Position numbers and translations under genes: made by a program. From NCBI GenBank assembly GCA_031271865.1, contig JAISUW010000050.1, positions 1 through 64,000 of the forward strand: a stretch of 64,000 nt of DNA, given 5' to 3'. Positions 26,160-34,944 of the stretch are shown piece by piece (positions within the stretch are counted from its first letter, which is position 1; each line of letters begins with the position of its first letter). A model generated the notes under the pieces. The model did not search any database. It had not been told where the DNA came from and was given only the letters and a program-made list of their open reading frames with translations. Source of the DNA: Oscillospiraceae bacterium (GTDB lineage: Bacteria; Bacillota; Clostridia; Oscillospirales; Acutalibacteraceae).

Positions 26160-28646
26160 ATGGAACCTTCCCCCACCCTCCAAAAAGCCGAAGCCCTCAT
26201 GCGCCGCGCCCACGAGGGGCAGACGGACAAGGCGGGGCAGCCATATTATTTGCATCCTTTGGCGGTGGCCGCGCTGGTCGACGGCGAAGAGGCAAAGGCA
26301 GTTGCCCTGCTCCATGATGTGTCGGAAGACTGCGGCATCAGTGCCGCCATGCTGAAGACGGAGGGCTTCCATGCCGCCATTGTCGAGACCGTGCAAGTGC
26401 TGGAACGCAGACCGGGCGACAACTACTGGGATTACCTCCGACGAATTGCCGATTACCCATTGGCAGTACAGGTAAAGCTCGCGGATTTGGCGCATAACAG
26501 CGACCGCTCGCGCCTGCCCGACCCCACGCCTGCGGATGAAGCCCGCTATGCCAAGTACGCCAAGGCTACAGCTTACCTACTAGGCATCCAAAAGCTGAAA
26601 GCGGAGCGCGCGGACATCGATTTCAGCGAGGCACCGTACAAGTTTCTCCTCCACCGCCGCCTGTATGCGCTCTTGCGGCCGGACTACATCCAACTGGCCG
26701 CCGACTTGCAGGAGAACCTGCAAAGGGAAATCCATGATATCTGCCCCGGTGCGATTGTGCAAAGCCGCGCCAAGAACCTCGACAGCTTCACGGAAAAATG
26801 CGTCCGCAAAGCCAAGAAATACGGCACAAAACACTTCGAGATGATGACCGACCTCTGCGGGGTGCGTGTCATTGTGCAGACCCTGCGGCAGGTGGACGAT
26901 GTTTGCGCCTATATAAAGGAAACCTACGAAATCGACTGGCCCAACAGCGAGGATGCCGGGGCGCGGTTGGGTTCGGCGGAGTTTGGCTATCGCTCCCAGC
27001 ATTTTGTGGTTATTGCAGACGGGCGCAAAGCGGAGATTCAGGTGCGCACTTTCGCGCAGCACATCAACGCCGACACACTCCATGACCGGATGTACAAATC
27101 CGCCATCACGCCGACCAAAGACCACGAGCGCGGCGCAGCCCGCATCGCCGCGCAACTCGACAATGCCGACATCCTGTTGGACGAATTCGTCAGCGGCTTC
27201 GACTTCTTCAGCCTGAACCAGACGACATACCGCCCCACCGGCACGATTGAGGCAGACATCGCCATCCTCCGCGCCATCAACAGCGATGTGAGCGACCCGA
27301 ACGCGCGGTTGGAGAATTCCCTCAAGATAGCGAGGCTCTTGCGCTCGCTCTGCGCATTCGAGGAGATTCTGTCCGAGCTGAAAGCCTATGATGCCAAGGA
27401 GAATCCCGATTGGCTCTTCGAGTACGGTATTGCCCTGTGCGCTTCCGAGGAGAATCGTCTCAAAGGTGCCAAGTTCGTTAAGCAAGCGCTCGATGCTTAT
27501 TCCAAGTATGAACAAGACAACACCGCCAAATGGCAGAAGCAAAAGCGGCAGCTCATCTCCTTGCTCCTGTCAGCCGGCCGGTTTACCGGTAAGGCAGTGT
27601 ACTATGAGCGCGTCCTCGCCATGGACAGCAGCAACCCTTACGCCGCGGCTGAGCTGATTGACGGCTCCTTGAAAGGCAACCAACTGACTTTCCGCGCAGC
27701 AGCCAAACGTGCCAAAGCGCACTTGGCAGCACACATCAACGAGCCGGATATATACTTTATATTGGGGCATCTGCAATTGGCGCTCGGTGAAGAGCACGCG
27801 GCGTTGGAGGCATTCTTGGACGGTCTCCTCTTCTTCCGCGCGCATCATGCGGACGAGAACAAGCCCCTGCGCCGCGCTTACGAGCGCGAGATTCTGAAGC
27901 TCACAGATTCGGAGAACGACATCGCCGATTGCGTCTATCAGTTGGCGGAGAACCCGCAACCCGGTGAACTTATCATCATCAAAGATGCCGGCGGCGAAGC
28001 CTTGCAGAAGATTAAGATTGCCGCCCTCAACGGCACGGAGGTCATCTGCACGCACCCTGCCGCGCAGGCGGAGCTTATCCGGTTAGACAATCCGGTATTG
28101 CGCAAGTTTGTGTTCACCCTGCCGGACGAACCGGAGAGCCTCGCCGCTTTCCGGCATACACCGACAGAATCCCTCATCCAAGGGGATTCGCTCACCGCGC
28201 TTGCCAAGAAAAGCCACGAAGACTACGTCTCGAAGCGACTGCTGCAGCAACGCAACGCAGAGGAAAACCTTGCCGACTGGGAAAACTTGCGCGAAACGTA
28301 TAAGACTGCCAACCGCAGTCAGGTTGCAGATGAAGTCTACGTTTTCGAGAGCTGCGGCTTTTCGGTTATCCAAAGCGCTGAACGGCCGGAGAACGCCTTG
28401 ACCTATGCGGATTTGACAGCGGCCGAGCAGGAGAAACTCGCCCGCGCCGAGCACGGCCGCTGGAACGCGGACAAAGTGCGCGATGGCTGGCTTTACGCGC
28501 CCAAACGTGATAACGCGCGCAAACTCCACCCCTGCCTTGTCGCTTTCGACCGCTTACCGCCGGAGATACAGAAATATGATTACGACAAGATTGAAGAGAC
28601 GATGAAGTGGTATGCGGAGGTAGGGGTTTGGGTCAAGCGGGGGTAG
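26160..28646 (+). CDS. HD hydrolase + RelA/SpoT synthetase + helical region + RyR domain protein
   Basis: 828 residues from the ATG at 26160, which has AAGGAG six bases upstream. Residues about 5-125 form an HD domain of the (p)ppGpp-hydrolase type with YLHP (His32), LLHDVSED (His52-Asp53) and KLADLAHN (Asp109, Asn113), all expected metal and catalytic positions. Residues about 150-310 are a RelA/SpoT synthetase: a basic SRAKNLDSFTEK segment, DLCGVRV, FGYRSQHFVV and AEIQVRTFAQH with the catalytic glutamate (Glu282). Residues about 330-630 look like TPR-type helical repeats. Residues 763-828 are a RyR domain (AEHGRWNA, LHPCLVAFDRL). Long RSH enzymes normally carry TGS, helical and ACT domains after the synthetase; here these are replaced. 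It probably makes and degrades an alarmone, with the RyR domain sensing a ligand or binding the partner encoded upstream. Confidence 0.8.
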   Translation: MEPSPTLQKAEALMRRAHEGQTDKAGQPYYLHPLAVAALVDGEEAKAVALLHDVSEDCGISAAMLKTEGFHAAIVETVQVLERRPGDNYWDYLRRIADYPLAVQVKLADLAHNSDRSRLPDPTPADEARYAKYAKATAYLLGIQKLKAERADIDFSEAPYKFLLHRRLYALLRPDYIQLAADLQENLQREIHDICPGAIVQSRAKNLDSFTEKCVRKAKKYGTKHFEMMTDLCGVRVIVQTLRQVDDVCAYIKETYEIDWPNSEDAGARLGSAEFGYRSQHFVVIADGRKAEIQVRTFAQHINADTLHDRMYKSAITPTKDHERGAARIAAQLDNADILLDEFVSGFDFFSLNQTTYRPTGTIEADIAILRAINSDVSDPNARLENSLKIARLLRSLCAFEEILSELKAYDAKENPDWLFEYGIALCASEENRLKGAKFVKQALDAYSKYEQDNTAKWQKQKRQLISLLLSAGRFTGKAVYYERVLAMDSSNPYAAAELIDGSLKGNQLTFRAAAKRAKAHLAAHINEPDIYFILGHLQLALGEEHAALEAFLDGLLFFRAHHADENKPLRRAYEREILKLTDSENDIADCVYQLAENPQPGELIIIKDAGGEALQKIKIAALNGTEVICTHPAAQAELIRLDNPVLRKFVFTLPDEPESLAAFRHTPTESLIQGDSLTALAKKSHEDYVSKRLLQQRNAEENLADWENLRETYKTANRSQVADEVYVFESCGFSVIQSAERPENALTYADLTAAEQEKLARAEHGRWNADKVRDGWLYAPKRDNARKLHPCLVAFDRLPPEIQKYDYDKIEETMKWYAEVGVWVKRG

Positions 28647-28671
28647 AATTGACCTCCTCACCAACAAAAGC

Positions 28672-28700
28672 TTGCATTTCCGCAAAATCTGTGATATAAT
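28672..28700 (+). promoter_or_regulatory. Extended -10 promoter of the darA-holB-ricT operon
   Basis: TTGCAT, 17-base spacer, TGATATAAT, 35 bases before the TTG start at 28736. Confidence 0.75.
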
Positions 28701-28735
28701 AATAGCAATCCTAAAGGATTTGGGGGTGTGCCCTT

Positions 28736-29059
28736 TTGAAATTAATGATTGCCGTAATCCACTCCGATGACTGTCCGGCGGTGTTGGATGCTTTGGCAGG
28801 CCGCGGGATTGCGTTCACGCGTCTTTCCACTACAGGCGGTTTTCTGCGCGCCGGAAACGATACGCTCCTTATCGGCGTGGAGGACAACGGCATAGAGGAT
28901 GTCATGCAGGTGCTCCGTGAGTTCTGCTCCGTCCGCAAGCAATTCCTGGATGTGGGGCAAGCTCCATTCTTGGGAACCCTCCTGCATGCTCCCGTGGAAG
29001 TCACCGTCGGCGGGGCAACTGTCTTTGTGGTTGAAGTCGCAGACTTCAGGAAAATCTAA
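28736..29059 (+). CDS. darA: Cyclic-di-AMP receptor, DarA/PstA family (YaaQ)
   Basis: 107 residues. The TTG at 28736 is the likely start: GGGGGTG lies at a normal distance from it, too far from the ATG at 28745, and family members begin MKLIIAxx as read here (MKLMIAVIHSDD). The small PII-like protein has the family features LAGRGIAFTRLSTTGGFLRAGN and a C-terminal VTVGGATVFVVEV strand. Known members bind c-di-AMP in Gram-positives. The stop overlaps the next start (TAATG). The order darA, holB, ricT matches that in Bacillus subtilis and supports the call. Confidence 0.9.
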   Translation: MKLMIAVIHSDDCPAVLDALAGRGIAFTRLSTTGGFLRAGNDTLLIGVEDNGIEDVMQVLREFCSVRKQFLDVGQAPFLGTLLHAPVEVTVGGATVFVVEVADFRKI

Positions 29060-29994
29060 TGGAGTATACGGTCAATCTTCCAACACTTTCCAACTTACCT
29101 TCTCTGACTGACGCCCTGCGGTCGGGGCGCTTTCCGCATGCGGTGATACTGGAAGGCGGGACAGCGGCTTCCCGCTTAGCAGCGGCAAAAGACTTGGCGG
29201 CGGCTCTCCTCTGCGAACCTGCGACCGCCGACAGCACAGAACCGGAAGCAGATGCGGAGCTATTCGGCGGAATGAGCCTTTTCGGACCTGCCGTTAGCAC
29301 CGCGTCCGAGCCTCAAAGTGCAGAGATCCCTTGCGGACAATGCCGCCATTGCCGGAAGACCGCCGCCGGCACTCACCCCGATTTGCTTGTCACACTTGGA
29401 CCGGAGACGGAACGCGGCTTCCACATAGAGGCCGTCCGCGAGATTCGGGACAGCATCGCACTTCTGCCGAATGAAGCAAGACGTAAGGTGTATATTGTCC
29501 ACAACGCCCATTCCATGACAGCACAGGCGCAGAACGCCCTCCTCAAAACGCTTGAAGAGCCGCCGCCGTATGCGGTACTGATTCTCACTTGCACGGTGCG
29601 CTCGGCACTATTGGATACCGTACTGTCGCGGGCACCTGCGTTTTCGCTCTCCGAGGCAGGCGGGGAGATGCTCCCCGAGGAGGCAGACGTCCGCATGCTC
29701 GCCGCGAATATCTGCGAGGCATACTGCAAATCCGGAGCAAACGCGTTTGCATGCTTGGCTGCCACAGCGCCGCTCGCCGCCATGGGCAGGGAGGGACTGC
29801 GGGATGTGCTCAAATTCCTCCGGGAGACTCTCCACGGTAAAATACTGGAATCCGCTCTCGCAAACAACACATCCGCCGCCGCATCGCTTCTGCGCAAATC
29901 CGAAGCTGTACGTGCATTGGAGCAAGCCATACTGCGGAATGCCAACCAGAACATTCTTCTTACGCGCTTGGCCGTTGCCGGGACAAACAGCTGA
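29059..29994 (+). CDS. holB: DNA polymerase III delta' subunit
   Basis: 311 residues, translationally coupled to darA by a one-base overlap. The N-terminal half is the clamp-loader AAA+ fold without a working Walker A loop, as expected for delta'. It carries the zinc module Cys52, Cys92, Cys95, Cys98 (LLCEP, CGQCRHC), then YIVHNAHSMTAQAQNALLKTLEEPP, a hallmark of HolB/DnaX proteins. It belongs to the clamp-loader complex that places the beta clamp on DNA. Between the first Cys and the CxxC pair there is an insertion of about 35 acidic and small residues, longer than usual. Confidence 0.9.
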   Translation: MEYTVNLPTLSNLPSLTDALRSGRFPHAVILEGGTAASRLAAAKDLAAALLCEPATADSTEPEADAELFGGMSLFGPAVSTASEPQSAEIPCGQCRHCRKTAAGTHPDLLVTLGPETERGFHIEAVREIRDSIALLPNEARRKVYIVHNAHSMTAQAQNALLKTLEEPPPYAVLILTCTVRSALLDTVLSRAPAFSLSEAGGEMLPEEADVRMLAANICEAYCKSGANAFACLAATAPLAAMGREGLRDVLKFLRETLHGKILESALANNTSAAASLLRKSEAVRALEQAILRNANQNILLTRLAVAGTNS

Positions 29995-30056
29995 ACCGGT
30001 GCATTTTTTGTTACCATTTGTAACCATTATACTAAGATGATGAGGAACCTTTATCC

Positions 30057-31613
30057 ATGCAAGAGATTATTGGTGTCCGCCTGAGCGAAGGCGGCAGAGT
30101 GTATTCGTTCGATGCCAACGGCATCAACGCCGAGCCGGGCGATTGGGTCGTGGTGGATACCGCCAACGGTGCTGCCATTGGCAGAGTCGCCGACCACCCG
30201 GTCAAAACCCCAGAGAATGTGGAGCATAAGCCGGTGCTGCGTTTTGCCAACACAGCGGATATGCGCCGCAAAGACGAGATGCGCCGCAAAGAAAAAGATG
30301 CGATGACCGTTGCAGCCCAAAAGGTCGCGGAGTTAGGTCTGAACATGAACCTTGTGGATGCCGTCTGCTCCTTCGAGGAATCGAAAATACTCATACACTT
30401 CACAGCGGAGTCTCGGGTAGATTTCCGGCAGTTGGTTAAAGAATTGGCCGGTGCCCTGAAAGCACGCATAGAGCTGCGCCAAATCGGCGACCGTGACGAG
30501 GCAAAAATCATCGGGGGCTTAGGCATCTGCGGGCGTCCGTTCTGTTGCTCCACATTCTTAGGCGAGTTCCACCCGGTGTCAATCAAGATGGCCAAGGAGC
30601 AGTATCTTTCCTTAAACCCTGCAAAAATCAGCGGCACCTGCGGTCGGCTCATGTGCTGCTTGAAGTATGAGGAAGCCGCCTACCAAGACGCCAATAAGCA
30701 CCTGCCGAAGATAGGGACAACTATAGAAACCCCGGATGGTCCCGGTGTCATCAGTGAGGTAAATGCGGTTTCCAATGTCATTACAGTCCGGCTGGAGGGA
30801 AAGGCCTCCACCCCACAGTACTATCTTTTTGTAGAGGGCGAGGGGTTGCAGCGCCGTACACCGTCTGCGCTCTCCCTGAGTGACCGCATTATAGCCGCCG
30901 CAAAAGCCGACGAGGAAGAGAGCCGCCTCACCCGCCCGCAAGGCGAACCGCCTGCGGAAGGAAAGCGTCCCCCGAAGCAGAACAAATGGGATCGCCGCGC
31001 AGGGAATGCCGGGTCGGGGAGTGCGACGATCGGCACAACGCCGCCTGCGCCGGCAAAGCCGCCCGCACCGCCTGTTGCTCCAACCCCGACTGCCGCGGCA
31101 GCCCAGCCCCCCACAGTACAGCCGACAGACACACCCACAGCCGCACCAAAACCGAAACCGAAGGGCAAGTCCCAGCAAAAGCGGCAGCAAGGGCAAAAGA
31201 CGGAGGTACAAGGCACAGCAAAACAGACTCCGCCGCCGCCGCAAGAACCAAAACAAGGCAAACAGCCTCAAGAACCCAAGCAGCCGAAAGCTCCGCAACC
31301 GAAGCCCTCTAAGGCTCCGAAAGCGCAAACGCAGGAAAAAGCGCAACCCAAGCCCCAGACAGAGGTCCGCCGTGCAAACGGTCCGCAACAGACCGGGCAA
31401 CGGTCACAGAAGCCGACGGCAACGCCGTCCCGGACAGCGAAGCAGTCCCCGGCACCTACGACGCCCGCCGCCCGCCCGGAGAGCGAATCCGGTGCGGTTA
31501 AGAGCATCCCTCGCTACGGAAAGATAGAGCGGCCACCGGCCCAACCGCAAGCTACGGGGCAAGCGGATACGCCGCGCCGTGCATTCGGCACGCCGCCGAC
31601 GGATAAATCGTAG
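30057..31613 (+). CDS. ricT: PSP1-domain protein RicT (YaaT) with long Pro/Lys/Gln-rich tail
   Basis: 518 residues, start after GAGGAAC. Residues 1-260 match the RicT/YaaT core: EPGDWVVVDTANG, RKEKDAM, ILIHFTAESRVDFRQLVKEL, and the cysteine clusters GICGRPFCCSTFL and CGRLMCCLKYEE that in RicT relatives hold an iron-sulphur cluster. In B. subtilis RicT works with RicA and RicF in RNase Y-dependent mRNA maturation. Residues about 290-518 form a disordered tail very rich in Pro, Lys, Gln, Ala and Thr, about twice the length of the usual protein. It is the third gene of the darA-holB-ricT unit; 62 bases separate it from holB. Confidence 0.9.
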   Translation: MQEIIGVRLSEGGRVYSFDANGINAEPGDWVVVDTANGAAIGRVADHPVKTPENVEHKPVLRFANTADMRRKDEMRRKEKDAMTVAAQKVAELGLNMNLVDAVCSFEESKILIHFTAESRVDFRQLVKELAGALKARIELRQIGDRDEAKIIGGLGICGRPFCCSTFLGEFHPVSIKMAKEQYLSLNPAKISGTCGRLMCCLKYEEAAYQDANKHLPKIGTTIETPDGPGVISEVNAVSNVITVRLEGKASTPQYYLFVEGEGLQRRTPSALSLSDRIIAAAKADEEESRLTRPQGEPPAEGKRPPKQNKWDRRAGNAGSGSATIGTTPPAPAKPPAPPVAPTPTAAAAQPPTVQPTDTPTAAPKPKPKGKSQQKRQQGQKTEVQGTAKQTPPPPQEPKQGKQPQEPKQPKAPQPKPSKAPKAQTQEKAQPKPQTEVRRANGPQQTGQRSQKPTATPSRTAKQSPAPTTPAARPESESGAVKSIPRYGKIERPPAQPQATGQADTPRRAFGTPPTDKS

Positions 31614-31631
31614 ATTTGGTATAAGTATAAT

Positions 31632-31662
31632 AGATAAGCATTGCACGAAGCAACGCTTATCT
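31632..31662 (+). terminator. Terminator-like hairpin after ricT
   Basis: AGATAAGC-A-TTGC / GCAA-C-GCTTATCT, a 13-pair stem with one mismatch and a 5-base loop. A short T-containing stretch (GTTAAGTATT) follows. It lies between convergent ricT and the D-Ala-D-Ala carboxypeptidase gene. Confidence 0.5.
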
Positions 31663-31694
31663 GTTAAGTATTCACCAATAACTGCTCACTGTCC

Positions 31695-32954
31695 TTACTT
31701 CTTGCCTCCGGCGAGGGATTGGAAAATCCGCACGAGCATATCACCGTAGGTGATTTTCTCCACAGCCTCCGGTGATGTGAGAGTCAGCGAACCCAGTTCC
31801 GTGTCGCCGTCTTTGAAAGTGACTTTCCCGAGAACCTGCCCTTTTTCCACAGGGGCTTGCACATCCAGCGCAAGGTCAACATAGGGTTTCACCGTATCGG
31901 CTTTGCCCTTGGGAACCAAGATGGAGTAATTTTCCGGCAGGGCAGGTGCAATATACTGGGTTTTGCCGTCCAAGACGCGCACCTGCGGAATGAAGCCATC
32001 TTTGATTTCCGGCTGCACGGATTCATAGTTGGCGAAGCCCCAGTTGAGGAGGCGTTTGGCGGTCTCGAAGCGGGAGTCGGAGTCCGGGGAACCCAACACC
32101 ACGGCGATAAGATGGGTTCCGCCGCGCTCCGCAGATGCTGCAATGCAGCAGCCGGCTTTCGCAGTTGTGCCGGTCTTCAATCCGGTGGCGCCCTCATAGA
32201 AGCGCACCAACTTATTGGTATTAACCAACTGAGTCTTGCCGTCACGCAGAGAATCCATCCAGATTTTGGAGAATTGCGTCACGGAGGGGTGCTTAAGGAG
32301 TTCTTTTGCCATAATACCGATGTCGCGGGCAGTCGTTAGGTGGTTCTCGCTGGTGTCATCCAGGCCGGTACAGTTTTCAAAGGTCGTATTTGTCATACCT
32401 AGCTGTTTGGCGCGTTCATTCATCTTAGCGACAAACGCTTCCTCTGAACCGGCGACAGCCTCCGCGAGGGCTGCGCAGGCATCATTGGCAGAATAGACGG
32501 CGGCGGCCTTGATGAGATCCTCCGCGGTCATGGTCTCCCCTTCTTTGAGCCAGATTTGGCTTCCGCCTTTCTGCGAGGCACTTGTTGAAGCTGTAATCTC
32601 ATCCGTCAGCTTGAGCATACCGCTGTCGAGAGCCTCCGCCACCAGCAGCAGCGTCATGATTTTCGTCACGCTCGCCGGGTAGAGCTTCTCATTCTCTTTC
32701 CAACTAAGGAGCGTTTGCCCGCTGGCCGCATCAATGAGCGTCACGGCTTTAGCATCCACCTGTACGGGCAGATTCGGTTTTTCGGTCTCTTCGACCTTTT
32801 GCTTGGACTGCACGGGCAGGGCGGAACCCTCACGTCCGTCGACAGCGGGATTCGCCGCAGGCAGCAGAAACGCCACAAGGGAAAACAGCGCCAGCAGCAA
32901 GGCGGCGCACTTCTTCATGCCCGGATGAACGGCTTGAAACATAGACTTCAGCAT
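31695..32954 (-). CDS. D-alanyl-D-alanine carboxypeptidase, PBP5 type (peptidase S11)
   Basis: 419 residues. Signal peptide at about residues 14-36 (MKKCAALLLALFSLVAFLLPA). All three penicillin-binding motifs are present and correctly spaced: SVTK (Ser95-Lys98), SAN (155-157) and KTG (260-262). A PBP5-type C-terminal beta domain follows (KGKADTVKPYVDL to TLTSPEAVEKI). The enzyme removes the terminal D-Ala from peptidoglycan stem peptides outside the membrane. No clear C-terminal amphipathic anchor, although the last residues IFQSLAGGKK are mildly amphipathic. The ribosome binding site (GGGGGG) is only moderate. DacA or DacF orthology cannot be decided. Confidence 0.9.
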   Translation of the reverse strand: MLKSMFQAVHPGMKKCAALLLALFSLVAFLLPAANPAVDGREGSALPVQSKQKVEETEKPNLPVQVDAKAVTLIDAASGQTLLSWKENEKLYPASVTKIMTLLLVAEALDSGMLKLTDEITASTSASQKGGSQIWLKEGETMTAEDLIKAAAVYSANDACAALAEAVAGSEEAFVAKMNERAKQLGMTNTTFENCTGLDDTSENHLTTARDIGIMAKELLKHPSVTQFSKIWMDSLRDGKTQLVNTNKLVRFYEGATGLKTGTTAKAGCCIAASAERGGTHLIAVVLGSPDSDSRFETAKRLLNWGFANYESVQPEIKDGFIPQVRVLDGKTQYIAPALPENYSILVPKGKADTVKPYVDLALDVQAPVEKGQVLGKVTFKDGDTELGSLTLTSPEAVEKITYGDMLVRIFQSLAGGKK

Positions 32955-33068
32955 AATAGACCCCCCGTATATTTCTCATGGGAGTATATGCCAAAGATGG
33001 CTTGTTTAGAAGTAAGCTGCAATTAGCGCTTGCGAATATGCGTTACAGTAGGGTTTGGGAGCTATGTT

Positions 33069-33127
33069 TTCGTCACATTCACGATTGTTCAGCAGTAATA
33101 ACACTGCTTCTTCGTCAGAATGCACAA
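33069..33127 (+). repeat. 59-bp interspersed element, copy B
   Basis: About 46 of 59 positions match copy A without gaps, including both ends and the TTCACGATTGTTC core. It sits between the O-antigen-ligase-like gene and the carboxypeptidase gene. Confidence 0.75.
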
Positions 33128-33147
33128 TTCGAGAGACAAAAAGACAG

Positions 33148-34608
33148 TCATCGCGTTGGGGTCTGTATCTGCAAAGGTTCTGGATCGGCACTGTCCGTAC
33201 TGACCGCAGCAGCAGCGGCAGTCTCTTCCGCCTCAGCCACTCGAGATTTCTCCGCCGCCGCAAGGAAGAGCGTGACCAGCAGGAGATACGGCAGGGGGGC
33301 GAACACGCCCGGGTTTACCAAGCTCATCATCTCCACGCCGACATAGGATATGAACAGCGTGATGTGGAAAGCCGAACGCTTCTTCAGGAACGTAATGCAC
33401 CGAGCGATGAGCTGCCACACAAATGCCCCGACCCCCACCAGCCCCAGGGAGCCGAGAATCTGCAGCGGTTCGCAGTGGTACCAGCAGAGACTGAATGCCT
33501 TGGAGGGGTGCACATCGCGGTTCCCCATGTAACCAATCCCCGTGCCGAAGATGGGGTGATGGAAAAAGTCCGTCAGCGCGCGCTCATACAAGCGCATGCG
33601 CACCTCTTGGTCGGTAATGGTAATCAAGCGGTTCACCGTAGACCCGAGAAAGCCGAACAAGTCCTGTGCGAACACGGCAGCCGCAACAACCATCAGACCG
33701 CCGACAATCAGGTAAGGCACACGGCGGCGGCGGTCAATGGTAAACAGCACCGCTACGCACATCAGGAATTCGATGGTACCGAAGATAAGCGCCCCGCGGG
33801 AGCCTGAAAGGAGAAGTGCAAAAAACATAGCAAGCCCCGCCACCGTCCAGCCGGGCTTTTTGAGCGCCAAATAAAAAGGAAAGGGGATAGAGAGCATCAG
33901 AAAGGTGGAGACATTGTTGCGCCACTGGAACTGGAGGACAGTTCCCGTCTTGAGGACGGTCGAAAAGTGCGTGAGGTAGTGATGGAAAACCATCAGGCAG
34001 GCAAACAGCCCCAGCGCCGCCATCAGGTGCGGCAAATACCGCCGGAGTTTCTGCCCGGCGCTTGCGGGTATGTAGTTCATGAAAAGGATATAGGCGGCGA
34101 GCATACCGAAGCCTAACATGACCATGTGGTACAGCGATGCGCCCCCGAAATACTCCTTTGCCGTGATGGTTCCCAAGCCCCCGGCGGTAATGGCGATGGA
34201 GGCGGCTAAGATGGGAGCGAACATCTCCCCGCGCGTGAGTCGGAAAGGAGGCAAATTGTTTTTCTTCGGGTTGGGGCGGTAGGCAATGAAGTGGAACAGT
34301 ATCCCCGCCGCCGGGAAGAACACCATCCACCAGTAGGGGATGAACGTACTGTAAGAGTCGGTGCACTTAATCAAGAACATCGCCGCAAATAAAAACGCCG
34401 GCAGGGACGCGAGCAAATCCGCACACAGCGCAATCACAACGGAAAACAGCCCGACAAAGACAAACATTCCCTGCACTTCCGCTTTCAGGAAAACAACAAC
34501 CGCGCCCAAGGCAAAACAAAGTCCAATCCCTCCCTCATTCCCGAGGAAAGAACGCAAAAACGCCAAAAAAGTCTTATCCCGTTTCACTTCAGCTGTCAGA
34601 ATCGACAC
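33148..34608 (-). CDS. O-antigen ligase / polymerase-like membrane protein (Wzy_C family)
   Basis: 486 residues read from a GTG at 34608; the ribosome binding site is weak, so the start is uncertain. About a dozen hydrophobic segments are interrupted by a large external loop. The family signature LLLSGSRGALIF lies near residue 265, followed by a typical FFHHPIFGTGIGYMGNRDVHP segment with His and Gly residues, as in O-antigen ligase-like proteins. In Gram-positives such proteins polymerise or transfer surface polysaccharide from a lipid carrier outside the membrane. The acidic/Ala C-terminus is cytoplasmic. It has its own promoter at 34680-34708. Confidence 0.8.
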   Translation of the reverse strand: MSILTAEVKRDKTFLAFLRSFLGNEGGIGLCFALGAVVVFLKAEVQGMFVFVGLFSVVIALCADLLASLPAFLFAAMFLIKCTDSYSTFIPYWWMVFFPAAGILFHFIAYRPNPKKNNLPPFRLTRGEMFAPILAASIAITAGGLGTITAKEYFGGASLYHMVMLGFGMLAAYILFMNYIPASAGQKLRRYLPHLMAALGLFACLMVFHHYLTHFSTVLKTGTVLQFQWRNNVSTFLMLSIPFPFYLALKKPGWTVAGLAMFFALLLSGSRGALIFGTIEFLMCVAVLFTIDRRRRVPYLIVGGLMVVAAAVFAQDLFGFLGSTVNRLITITDQEVRMRLYERALTDFFHHPIFGTGIGYMGNRDVHPSKAFSLCWYHCEPLQILGSLGLVGVGAFVWQLIARCITFLKKRSAFHITLFISYVGVEMMSLVNPGVFAPLPYLLLVTLFLAAAEKSRVAEAEETAAAAAVSTDSADPEPLQIQTPTR

Positions 34609-34679
34609 AGCACTTCATTCGCCTTCACTTAGAATCAGCTTCCTGCGCCCGAAATAATTTCAGCGTATTCCGCTTCCTT

Positions 34680-34708
34680 ATTATACTACAAATTGCAATA
34701 AAAAGCAA
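34680..34708 (-). promoter_or_regulatory. Promoter of the O-antigen-ligase-like gene
   Basis: Minus-strand TTGCTT (34708-34703), 17-base spacer, TATAAT (34685-34680). Confidence 0.75.
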
Positions 34709-34764
34709 GCTTTTGTTTCAGTTTGGGTACAGCGCGGATTCAATTGTAAAATTTATTATTTCCC

Positions 34765-34793
34765 TTGCATTCCGGAAAAGAATAGTTTATAAT
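34765..34793 (+). promoter_or_regulatory. Promoter of the DegV gene
   Basis: TTGCAT, 17-base spacer, TATAAT, divergent from the neighbouring promoter and about 150 bases before the start at 34945. Confidence 0.75.
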
Positions 34794-34944
34794 TGAACAA
34801 GTACAGCAACCAAAAGATGTCAGCAATCAGAGCTGAAAAAAGAGTTTCCCGCGAAAGTATCCGAGCACTATTGCTGTTTTTGGATACAATATGAATACGG
34901 CAGCCGGTGAAGCGCCGGACAAGCCGCAAAACTTGGAGGAAATT

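Noticed and set aside
30612-31400. 262-residue minus-strand ORF opposite ricT
   Set aside because: Arises from the Pro/Lys/Gln-rich tail codons of ricT; no signal or domain.
33006-33263. 85-residue minus-strand ORF containing LLNNRECDE
   Set aside because: It covers the 59-bp element and the end of the O-antigen-ligase-like gene; no ribosome site, though the peptide similarity among element copies is noted in the findings.
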